Assembly (NCBI RefSeq): GCF_034932105.1
Contig: NZ_JAYGIG010000016.1
Span: 3,251 to 67,250, forward strand
Length of the DNA stretch: 64,000 nucleotides
Origin: Leptothoe sp034932105
GTDB taxonomy: Bacteria > Cyanobacteriota > Cyanobacteriia > Phormidesmidales > Phormidesmidaceae
Direction: 5' to 3'
Below, piece after piece: positions 45,212 through 54,100 of the stretch (positions within the stretch are counted from its first letter, which is position 1; the number at the start of each line of letters is the position of its first letter). Position numbers and translations under genes: made by a program. Under the pieces are notes generated by a model. That model had not been told where the DNA came from, searched no databases, and saw only the letters and a program-made list of their open reading frames with translations.

Positions 45212-45260
45212 CTTTGGAGATGGCCATCTCCGGAGATCGATTAATCGGCCATCTCCAAAG
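45212..45260. terminator. Large hairpin between convergent genes
   Basis: A 14-bp perfect inverted repeat, CTTTGGAGATGGCC (45212-45225) with its complement (45247-45260), encloses a further GGAGATGGCCATCTCC palindrome. The right arm lies inside the last codons of the ABC ATPase gene. It can serve as bidirectional terminator for the PEP-CTERM and ABC genes, though U-tracts are absent. Confidence 0.55.
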
Positions 45261-46485
45261 CTTTGGGAACTTGGACAATGGCATTGCCGGTGGCCGGGTC
45301 AAATAAATGAATGTGCTCCACGCGAATGCCCAGGGTCAGTTTGTCCCCTAGGCGCGGTATCTGGTCTTCAATGCCGTCCAGACGGACCAATAGGGTTTTT
45401 TCTTCCGCCAGCTGGCCCAGCGCTGCACCATCCAAATCGACGGTGAGATAGGTTTCACTGCCCAACGCCTCGGTGCGCTGCACCGTCACCTCCAAATGTT
45501 TGGGGGCAGGCACCGCCAATCGTAAATGTTCGGGACGAATACCGAGGGTGAGGGTTTGATTGGCATGGGGCGCTAAGATCGGCTCCCAATGGCTGGGTAA
45601 TGTGAGACGAAAGGCCGGATGGATCAGGGTTAGCGGGGCTTGAATCTGCACCGTGAGAAAGTTCATCGGTGGGGAGCCAATAAACGATGCCACAAATCGA
45701 TTGGCCGGATAGCGATAAAGCTCTAGGGGAGCTGCAATCTGCTGAATCACCCCCTGATGCATCACGGCAATCCGATCCCCCATGGTCATGGCTTCTACCT
45801 GGTCGTGGGTGACATAAATGGTGGTCGTGCCCAACCGTCGCTGGAGGCTCACAATCTGGGCACGGGTTTCGGTGCGCAGCTTGGCATCCAGATTGGACAG
45901 GGGTTCATCCATCAAGAACACTTGGGGGTTACGGGCCATGGCCCGCCCCAGGGCCACTCGCTGCTTTTGTCCACCTGATAGCTGTCGGGGCAACCGTTTT
46001 AACAATGGGGTAATTTGCAAAATTTCAGCAATGGTTTTCACCCGTTTGGCAATGGCCTGTTCCCGCTCTGGCCAGTAATGAAAGCCCGGGGGCAAAAATC
46101 GGGTCAACCCAAACAGGGCTTGCTGCCAGCCGCTAATCGGGGGCAGATCCCCAGCGGTGCGCCGCAGCCCAAAGGCCAGGTTGTCGTACACGCTGAGGTG
46201 CGGATAGAGGGCATAGCTTTGAAAGACCATGGCCACATCCCGCTGTTTGGGAGGGAGGGCATTGACCTGCTGGGAGCCAATGGTAATGGTGCCGCCCGTA
46301 ATGCTTTCTAAGCCAGCAATCAGGCGGAGCAACGTGCTCTTACCACAGCCCGATGGCCCCACGAGCACCATAAACTCGCCGTCCTTCACATCCAGGTAGA
46401 TCCGCTTTAACACCGGCGATGATTTGGCATCGGAGGATGAGCGCGGAAATGATTTGTAAACGTTGTCTATAACAACCTCGGCCAC
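45241..46485 (-). CDS. Sugar-type ABC transporter ATP-binding protein (MalK/UgpC/GgtA-like)
   Basis: The protein has 414 residues with a GTG start and AGGA upstream. It shows Walker A GPSGCGKST, VFQSYALYPH, signature LSGGQKQR, Walker B FLMDEP, H-loop VTHD, and a C-terminal MalK-type regulatory TOBE/OB region (GIRPEHLRL). An insertion of about 40 residues after FGLRRT (GDLPPISGWQQALFGLTRFLPPGFHYWPE) is unusual for MalK and is known to me from cyanobacterial GgtA-like ATPases for compatible solutes. It may serve several permeases, none of which is nearby. Confidence 0.88.
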   Translation of the reverse strand: MAEVVIDNVYKSFPRSSSDAKSSPVLKRIYLDVKDGEFMVLVGPSGCGKSTLLRLIAGLESITGGTITIGSQQVNALPPKQRDVAMVFQSYALYPHLSVYDNLAFGLRRTAGDLPPISGWQQALFGLTRFLPPGFHYWPEREQAIAKRVKTIAEILQITPLLKRLPRQLSGGQKQRVALGRAMARNPQVFLMDEPLSNLDAKLRTETRAQIVSLQRRLGTTTIYVTHDQVEAMTMGDRIAVMHQGVIQQIAAPLELYRYPANRFVASFIGSPPMNFLTVQIQAPLTLIHPAFRLTLPSHWEPILAPHANQTLTLGIRPEHLRLAVPAPKHLEVTVQRTEALGSETYLTVDLDGAALGQLAEEKTLLVRLDGIEDQIPRLGDKLTLGIRVEHIHLFDPATGNAIVQVPKALEMAD

Positions 46486-46529
46486 GTTTGATTCCTAATT
46501 TGGTATCGCGATCAGGGGGTAGGTCAACG

Positions 46530-49031
46530 CTACTCGGTAACGCGATCTACAGATACCAGAATATCGGTAATGGTTTCACCTCGGGTGGGGGTCAAGATGC
46601 GATCGCAAGGTTGACTACGGCCCTGCACAGGTACCCGGTTCACCGGTAAACGGGCCGCTCTATCTTGACTTGTCATCACCGTAAAGTCAGTCCCCTCCGG
46701 TACCTCCAGCAATGTCGCCAGGCGATCGCCGTTTTGACTAAACTTAAAGGACTGGGACCCAATACCGCCCCGGCCACTGCGATTGATCGTCGCCACCTGC
46801 ATCCGTTTGCCATAGCCTTTTTCCGACATCAGCAATAGCTTGCTATTGTCCTGAATCGGCACACAGCCCACCACCGCTTCCCCCTTAATCACCCGAATCG
46901 CCTGATTTCCCTGGGCACTGCGGCTGGTGTCCGGCAACTGCTCTGGATCAATGGCAAACCGCAGCAGCCGCCCCCCCGAGGAGGCTAACACCAGATCCTG
47001 ATCCAAATCAGCAATCACAGCATAGGCCAAGTGATCCTCTGGCTTGAGTTTAATCGCCACTAAGCCCCGGGCGGTGATGGACTCAAACTCCGTCATCGGC
47101 AACCGTTTAATTTTTCCTTGGGCTGTGACCAAAATTACCTGCCGTGCCATCACCGATTGATCCAGCAAAATTGGTGGCAATAGCCCATCAGGGGTGAGAC
47201 CAATGGCATCCGGCAGCAGATTAAACAACGGTCGTCCTTTGGACTGGCGCTGGGCCATGGGGATGTCATTCACCATCACACTGAAGGCCTTGCCCTCTTG
47301 GGAAAATACCAGCAAATTATGGGTAGTCCAGGCAAATTCCGTTTGAACCGGAATATCGTCCTGCTCCGTAAATTTGTTGGTGGGCAGAACTTGCTTACTT
47401 TGTTGACGCTGGTAGGCGCGGGGGGTAAATCGGCGGACATAGCCCTTGCGGGTAACCTCCACCACCGTGTCCTCCTCCAAAGCCTTAGCCGTAAGGGTCG
47501 CCAACCGGGTCTCTTCCTCTTCCCGTTCGCTATCGGATCGAAGCCGAGTACGCCGTTCATCCCCAAAGGATTTTTTGAGTTTTCTCAGATCCTTCTTTAG
47601 ACACTTCAGCCGCTCTTTTCGATCCGATAGCAGCAGTTCTAGGGATTCTTTCAGGTTGGATAGCTCCTCAAACTCATTGAGTAAATTGTCCTGCTCCAGC
47701 CCTACCAACCGACGCAGGGGCATGGCCAAGATGGCATCGGCCTGGCGCTCACTCAAATCAAATCGCTCACAAAGCTCCACCTTGGCGGTCGGACCATCGG
47801 GAGCCGCCCGTAAAATTTCAATCACCTCATCAATGCTATCGAGGGCCGTTAACAGTCCTTCAACAATGTGCAACCGCCGATCGGTTTTCTCGAGTTCGTT
47901 ACTGTACTGACGAACTAAGGTTTCCTCACGGAAATCCAGGAAAGATTGCAGCATTTGCCGCAGGGACATCTGCACCGGCTGTCCCCCATCAATCGCCAGC
48001 ATGATCGCCCCAAAATTGCTCTGCAACGGCGTCATCCTGTATAGGTCAGCCAAAATACTGGGAGGCTGAAACTCTCGCTTCAGTTCAATCACCACCCGCA
48101 TGCCTTCCCGATCGCTCTCGTCACGAATGTCGATAATGCCCTCGAGTTTGCCCTGGTTGACTAAACTAGCCACCTTTTCAATCCAGCCCGCCTTATTTAC
48201 CTGGTAGGGCAGCTCAGTCACCACAATGGCATTGCGCCGCTGCCGTCCTTTCCCCGGCTGTATTTCTTCAAACCCAGCAATGCCACGCACAGGGATACTG
48301 CCCCGTCCCGTGCAATAGGCATCGTGGACCCCTTTCGTATCAATAATCTCACCCCCAGTGGGAAAGTCTGGACCGGGGATCAGCTTAAACAAGGCGTCAT
48401 CAGAGAGGGTAGGTCGGTCAATTAACGCCACTAGCCCATCAATGACTTCCCCCAGGTTGTGGGGGGGAATGTTGGTGGCCATCCCCACGGCAATGCCAGA
48501 ACTGCCATTGAGCAGTAAGTTGGGCAATTGGGCTGGCAGTACCGTGGGTTCCTGTTGGGAACTATCAAAGTTATCACTAAAATCAACGGTGGCTTCGCTG
48601 ATCTCTCCCAGTAATGCCTGATGGCTCACGGGGGCCAGCCGGGTTTCCGTGTAACGCATAGCAGCCGGTGGGTCATTATCCACCGAGCCAAAGTTGCCAT
48701 GGCCATCTAACAACGGATAGCGGCTGGAAAAATCCTGCACCATGCGCACCAACGCATCGTAAACAGCCTGGTCACCATGGGGATGATATTTACCCAGTAC
48801 ATCCCCGACGACACGGGCACATTTTCGAAAGGGGCGCTCCGGGGTTAACCCCAGCTCGTGCATGGCATAGAGAATCCGCCGATGCACTGGTTTAAGCCCA
48901 TCGCGCACGTCGGGCAACGCTCGCCCGACAATTACGCTCATGGCATATTCCAGATATGATCGTTGCACCTCTGTATGAAGGGAAGTGACAACAATTTGCT
49001 CATCCGAAAATGCATTTAGCTGGTTTGCCAT
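46530..49031 (-). CDS. gyrA: Type IIA DNA topoisomerase subunit A (GyrA/ParC-like)
   Basis: The protein has 833 residues from the ATG at 49031 (AAGGAT eight bases upstream); a GTG at 49082 would add 17. GRALPDVRDGLKPVHRRILYAM, KYHPHGDQAVYDALVRM and AAMRYTETRL (active Tyr) define the catalytic core, followed by a coiled neck and six-bladed C-terminal beta-pinwheel. The canonical GyrA box (QRRGGKG) is not seen at its usual place, where QRQQSKQ stands, although RSGRGGIGSQ occurs near the end. It may therefore be the ParC-like or second GyrA of the cell. The symbol is tentative. Confidence 0.85.
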   Translation of the reverse strand: MANQLNAFSDEQIVVTSLHTEVQRSYLEYAMSVIVGRALPDVRDGLKPVHRRILYAMHELGLTPERPFRKCARVVGDVLGKYHPHGDQAVYDALVRMVQDFSSRYPLLDGHGNFGSVDNDPPAAMRYTETRLAPVSHQALLGEISEATVDFSDNFDSSQQEPTVLPAQLPNLLLNGSSGIAVGMATNIPPHNLGEVIDGLVALIDRPTLSDDALFKLIPGPDFPTGGEIIDTKGVHDAYCTGRGSIPVRGIAGFEEIQPGKGRQRRNAIVVTELPYQVNKAGWIEKVASLVNQGKLEGIIDIRDESDREGMRVVIELKREFQPPSILADLYRMTPLQSNFGAIMLAIDGGQPVQMSLRQMLQSFLDFREETLVRQYSNELEKTDRRLHIVEGLLTALDSIDEVIEILRAAPDGPTAKVELCERFDLSERQADAILAMPLRRLVGLEQDNLLNEFEELSNLKESLELLLSDRKERLKCLKKDLRKLKKSFGDERRTRLRSDSEREEEETRLATLTAKALEEDTVVEVTRKGYVRRFTPRAYQRQQSKQVLPTNKFTEQDDIPVQTEFAWTTHNLLVFSQEGKAFSVMVNDIPMAQRQSKGRPLFNLLPDAIGLTPDGLLPPILLDQSVMARQVILVTAQGKIKRLPMTEFESITARGLVAIKLKPEDHLAYAVIADLDQDLVLASSGGRLLRFAIDPEQLPDTSRSAQGNQAIRVIKGEAVVGCVPIQDNSKLLLMSEKGYGKRMQVATINRSGRGGIGSQSFKFSQNGDRLATLLEVPEGTDFTVMTSQDRAARLPVNRVPVQGRSQPCDRILTPTRGETITDILVSVDRVTE

Positions 49032-49079
49032 GATTTCGTATCCTTGAAACCGCCTTGAACGTAATAAATAAACTTTGTC

Positions 49080-49142
49080 CACGGCCAGAACTGCAAGGTT
49101 GCCGTAGATAAAAACCTAGGTTTTATTTTGGACGTAGTTTAG
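49080..49142 (-). repeat. 63-bp repeated element, copy 2
   Basis: This copy aligns without gaps to 26499-26561. It starts 49 bp upstream of the gyrA-like ATG and contains the palindrome AAAACCTAGGTTTT (49111-49124). Its end repeats are less perfect than in copy 1 (CACGGCCA / TGGACGTA). Conservation of both length and distance to the start codon favours a regulatory or leader role. It occupies part of the divergent gap 49032-49346, which shows no gene. Confidence 0.65.
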
Positions 49143-49346
49143 CCTTACCAATGCTGTACCTTATACACAAGCGCTATTGATCCGCAATAGTTAAGATCGA
49201 AATCGATCAAGAACTCAATAGACCGATGAATGCCTGCGTCCTTGAGTAATGTTTTTTAGATCAGCTCTATCATGCGTTGGCCAAGGTTCCCTCGGCCAAC
49301 AGCTGACAAAAATTGTAGTAACGTTGCTGTGTTATCGAAACTGCCT

Positions 49347-49742
49347 ATGAAAACGGTTTTAATCGTGGAAGACGACATGATAAACGCACGCGTTTTCTCC
49401 AAGATTTTGACCAAGCGGGGAGGCTTAGGGGTCAAACACACTGAGAACGTGGAAGAAGTCATGCAAATTGCCGAAAGTGGCGAAGTAGACGTGATTTTGA
49501 TGGACGTTTCCCTTTCCCACAGTATCTATCAAGGAAAACCGGTAGATGGCATCCGCATTACTCAGATGCTAAAGGCCAATAGTGCCACCGCCAAATTACC
49601 GATTATTTTGGTCACGGCCCATGCCATGGATGGTGATCGGGAAAACTTCTTACAACAGAGTGGGGCCGATGGCTATATCTCAAAGCCCATTGTGGATCAC
49701 CAAAAGTTTGTTGATGACGTTAAGGCCATGATAGGTGAGTAG
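49347..49742 (+). CDS. Single-domain response regulator
   Basis: The protein has 131 residues from the ATG at 49347; the longer frame from 49272 adds a tail without receiver features. It is a plain receiver: VEDDM acidic pair, phospho-acceptor Asp in LMDVSL, TAHAM and SKPIV with the conserved Lys. There is no output domain. It has an 11-residue insertion after the Asp (SHSIYQGKPVD). It may shuttle phosphate for one of the hybrid kinases in this chromosome or act by protein contact, as in CheY-like proteins. Confidence 0.9.
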   Translation: MKTVLIVEDDMINARVFSKILTKRGGLGVKHTENVEEVMQIAESGEVDVILMDVSLSHSIYQGKPVDGIRITQMLKANSATAKLPIILVTAHAMDGDRENFLQQSGADGYISKPIVDHQKFVDDVKAMIGE

Positions 49743-49743
49743 A

Positions 49744-49782
49744 GCTTGGGATAGGGTTAGCTCCCCCAACCCTATCCCAAGC
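49744..49782 (+). terminator. Terminator of the single-domain regulator
   Basis: A 15-bp stem, 49744-49758 with 49768-49782 (GCTTGGGATAGGGTT and its complement), has a 9-nt loop and begins right after the stop codon. It is followed by ATTTGTG, a weak U-tract. Confidence 0.75.
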
Positions 49783-49849
49783 ATTTGTGACCATAATTTA
49801 TGCCATGGTTAATTGCTACAAGCTAGAAATAACAAAGGCTATGGGCGAG

Positions 49850-49880
49850 GCAACTGGCCGCAAGGCTTGCCGCTAGTTGC
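49850..49880. repeat. 31-bp interrupted palindrome
   Basis: GCAACT-G-GC-C-GCAAG-G-CTTGC-C-GC-T-AGTTGC is symmetrical about 49865 with paired mismatches at matching positions. It resembles dispersed REP-like palindromes of cyanobacteria. It lies in the 49743-50071 gap between convergent genes, which otherwise holds only the terminator. Confidence 0.5.
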
Positions 49881-50071
49881 TATATGAGCCCAAATTCTAC
49901 CCGGCTAATTTCGGGTAGTTCTGCAAAAGGCTGGACGTGAATAACATTATAATAGTTCGAATGTACTACTCGTCTCATTAGATAGTACATTTCGTAAAAA
50001 AGCTAATGCCTTGGCGGAGTGATTGGTCCAGGGTGATCGGCCCAGAGTGAGATGATAGCCCAGTTGTTTGC

Positions 50072-50941
50072 CTAAAGTCCGGACAGAACTTCCTGAAGTC
50101 CAGGGGTGCCAAACATCGCTTCGGTGGCACTGATTAGACGAGCACCCCAAAGATTGTCTGCTAAAAATTCCAGATCGGCATAGCGACTATCCCGTTCTAG
50201 GGCAATCGTGGCTGCTTCGATGGCCGCTGGTCGATTGATATTAGCCGCATAGCGAGCGGCGGCAATGGCCAGGGTGGGTTCGGGTTCTGCCTCGGCCACC
50301 TCCAAGGAACGTTCCCACTGTTTAATGGAGGGTTCTACCTCGCCCATTTCATATAGCACCAGACCAATGTTGTTAATAGCGGGCCAGAAAAGTTCGTCGT
50401 AGCTAACGGCGGTTTCGTACTGCTCAATGGCCTTTTGGTAGCGATTGAGTTTGTAATAGGCATTGCCCAGATCAAAATGGGCTCCCGAATTGCTAGGTTC
50501 TAGGCTCAATCCCTTCTCTAGCGCATTGGCTGCCTGGAGGTACTTAGCTTCGCTAAAGTAGGCCGAACCTAGGCTAAACCAGATGACGGGGTCATCACTG
50601 TTAATGGCTTTAGCATTCTCTAGGGCCGTAATTGCCGCCGCACTATCCCCAACCTGTAGATGTAAACTGCCTAGCAAGGTGAGGATTTGGGGATCTTGGG
50701 GGGCCAGCTGAGCGGCCAACTGAATTCGAGCCAGGGCTTCATCGTACTGCTGGAACTGGGCCAGCTGGGCAGCTTCTTGGGCCAGGTTGAGTCCAGTGGC
50801 CGTCAGCCGCTCTTCGTCCAAGGGCAGGGTATAGGGCAGTAAGGCTTGGGCATCTACGGCGCGGGCCGTCCAGCTACAGCCAAACAGGGCGAGCAGCGTA
50901 GCAAGGGCGGGACGAGTAAGCCGAGATATAAGCTGATTCAT
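50072..50941 (-). CDS. Exported TPR protein
   Basis: The protein has 289 residues. An N-terminal signal (TRPALATLLALFGCSWTARAVDA) could be cleaved after AVDA or, less likely, lipidated at Cys22. About five TPR units follow from residue 50 to 240 (for example AHFDLGNAYYKLNRYQKAIEQYETAV). It is likely a periplasmic scaffold, and similar genes are common in cyanobacteria. It lies upstream of no obvious partner; the next minus-strand gene to the right is TamB. Confidence 0.82.
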   Translation of the reverse strand: MNQLISRLTRPALATLLALFGCSWTARAVDAQALLPYTLPLDEERLTATGLNLAQEAAQLAQFQQYDEALARIQLAAQLAPQDPQILTLLGSLHLQVGDSAAAITALENAKAINSDDPVIWFSLGSAYFSEAKYLQAANALEKGLSLEPSNSGAHFDLGNAYYKLNRYQKAIEQYETAVSYDELFWPAINNIGLVLYEMGEVEPSIKQWERSLEVAEAEPEPTLAIAAARYAANINRPAAIEAATIALERDSRYADLEFLADNLWGARLISATEAMFGTPGLQEVLSGL

Positions 50942-51165
50942 AGAAAGTAGGCGGATTAGATAAAACTGGGTGAAATCAGGTGCCTAGGTGCACTCAAGGA
51001 CGTTTAGCGACCATTTAGAGGCTGAGCTGAGCCATTTTGAAAGCTCTCTGTGATTTATTTCGTTTCCTTGGCCTCGCTATCAGTATAGATACATCATTTA
51101 TGGGCGGACATGGGTAATTTGATAATTTTTGATGGCAAGCTCAGTCCAAGGGTAGGACATGGTCC

Positions 51166-54100
51166 TTAAAATCTTGTTTCAAACTCTAGCAAAACTTGAT
51201 TGCGATCGTCGAAGTTGGTCGTTCCTCGAATGGTCAATTCATCCGTTAGACGATAGCGCAGGTTGAATTCTGTGGGGGTGCTGTCAGTTAAGATTTTCAC
51301 TAGGGATAGGGTAACGTTATTGGTCACGTCAAATCCAACTTCGGTGGCGATATCCAGACTGGAACCGCTGCTGTCTTCGCTGGAAAAGCGTGAGGCACTG
51401 GTGACTGGAAATAGGCGAAACTCACTCAAGTTGAGGGTGCTGCTGATAAAGTCCTGCAAGCTATTGAGCAAGGCTCCGCCAAAGAAATTAATCACCCCCT
51501 GTCCAGACTGTAGGGCGGCCACGTAGCTACCGCTGAGTAGGTTAATGATTTCCTGTCTAGAGCGTGGCGGAGAGCTGGAAAGTTCAATCACCGTATCGCT
51601 GCTATCGGAAATGAATAAACTCTCTAACAAATTACTGGCAGAACCTTGGTAGTCAGCTCGGATGCGAATGGTTTCTAAGCCGGTGGTGCCCTGGAATGGA
51701 TCGATGGAGGTATCGCTGATTTCGGACGAGGCGAAGGCGGTTGCCTCGACTGCTAGATTTTGCTGAGTTTCGGAGACAGTTGTGCGCAGTTGTATGTCGA
51801 GGATCGGATCGGCAATCCCCCGCTCGGGTATAAATCGAGCCGTATTATCTCGACCGGCCAGACGAAATGTAGTGGTTAAGAGATTAATCCGCCCAGAACG
51901 TAGGCGAATGGTACCTTCTGGTTCGATGGCGCGAAATGGTATCAGGGGGCCTGTAATGAGTAAATCCCCTCTGGCTAAAACATTCAATAAATTGCCTTGC
52001 TGGATCTGAATATTGTCCGCTAGGGTGATTTTGAGGTTCTCAAACCGTGGCACAAACGGGGAAATGTCTTCGGATTCTGCGGCAGCTGATGTGTTTTCCC
52101 CTTCGGGTAAAAAGAGACGACCATCGGCCAGTTCTACCACCCCCCCTAGCTGGGGGCCGCCTAGAAATAGACTGCCACCGACGACAACTTGGCCTTTCAC
52201 CCCACCCCGGTAGATCCCCCGCAGCTCCAGATCAACATTGTCGAGGGTGACTGTCAGGGCTCCAGATGGATGGATGAGAGGGGTTGGATTGCCTGGGGTA
52301 GAAGGGTTTGGGGAGATAGGATTATTGGGAGCAGTAGGATTTGCGGGGGGGGGGGCCACAGTGTCCCCCTCTGGTATGCCATCTGGTGTTTCCCCATTGG
52401 TGCCATTCTCAGGTTGAGTATCCTGGCCGGATGGTTCGGCCCCCAGGGCTGCTAGATCAGCACTCCTGATGATGGGAAGGGTTAACAGGGGGAAGATACC
52501 CGCCGCTTGCAGTTGGCCGTTGCCGTACTTCCCTTGGAGATTTTGGACAATAATTTGATTGTTTTCAAAAACGATCCGACCCTCAAAGTCAGTCAGAGGA
52601 TCGGGTAGGAGGGGGGATCGCAAAACGGCCTCCTGGAGCTCCATTTCACCGGTGATGATCGGTTGGCTTAAACGTCCCCCTACGTCTAGGGATACTCGTC
52701 CTTTACCCGATACCCAACTCACCTGATTATTTAATGCGTTGAGGAGGGACAGTCCCTCGTCGGCCACATCTAGGGTCAAGGCAATGCGGTCATCGGCGGG
52801 CTGCACGGTCATGAAGTCAAAGGCATAGGGAATGTCCCCCACCAGGGTGAGGGGTTGAGGGTTATCGACTTGGAGCAAATTGCCCTGGAGCAGTAGGCGA
52901 GCGTCCTCGTATAGAAACAGACCTTCGGCCTTCTGAATGGGCTGGTTGTTAATGCTGCCATTGGCTAGGATGACATCCCCCCTGACCGTGGGGTTGCCTA
53001 GGCCACCACTGAAGTTTGCGATCGCATTTAACCGCCCCTCCAACCCCAGGGGTAGGTTGAAAATATCCCGCACTGCCGCCATGGGCAGCTGCTGCGCCAC
53101 CAGCTGCAGACTAGAAGTATCCTGCTCCACCAGGGACAAATTTCCCGCCAGGTTCACAAAGGCCAGCTGAGGATTGCCGTCGGCATCGGGGGGCAGCTGG
53201 GTTTCTAAACGCAGGGGTTGGAGAATGAGGTTGCCATTGGCCAGCTGTCCCTGGGCAATCACCCGGTCCGCTATAAACTCTGGCCCCCAGCTCCAGGCTT
53301 GGCCATTGACATCAAACATCACCTCGGGCAGCTGCTGCGGGGTACCGCTGAGGCGGACGGAGGCGTCAAATCGGCCTTGGAGTTTAGCTAGGGGGGGGAT
53401 AGGCTCTGCGGCCTCGGCCAGGGCCACCTGCTCCTGAATCGCTTGAATTTCCGATAGTCGCTGCAGCTGTTCCAGCAGGGTAGCCTGGTCTGCCCCAGCA
53501 GGCTGGACCGCTAAAATGTCTGGAATATCCGCAGGGGATGGCGGATTTTCTAGCCAGGTGGGAGGCTGAAATGTCTGAATCAGGCTTTCTAGATCCGTAA
53601 TGGCTAAGGCCGTGAGCACATCCCGGACATCACCATTTTCCACCTCAACATTAGCGTTGTAGGCCAGGGTATTCAGTTGCACATCGCCATTAAAGCGATA
53701 CACACTCTGGCTAGGAGCAAGCTGTTGATCTCCAGGACTGTTGCCAGCGGTGGTGCCAGCAGTAACACAGGAGATAGGCCGGTCCTCCATGCCCAGCCCC
53801 AGGAAGCAAGGATCAAGAATTAGCTCTCCCTGCTCCACATAGATGCGCCCACTCCGATAGGCGACCTGACCTGTCAGCTGTTGGCCACTGAGATATCCCA
53901 ACCCTGGTCGGGCAATCAAAACATCCCCCACCAGGGTTTGACGGTTGAGATCCACCACCCATTCCCCCTGGGATGACAAGCTGCCCTTGAGTCCGCCCCC
54001 CAGACGCTCCACCGCTGGCACCCCCAGGGCCTGTAGTTGCAGGTCTTGCAAAGTGGCGCGCAGCACATCTCCATCGGTACGACCGGAGGCCAGGGCACCC

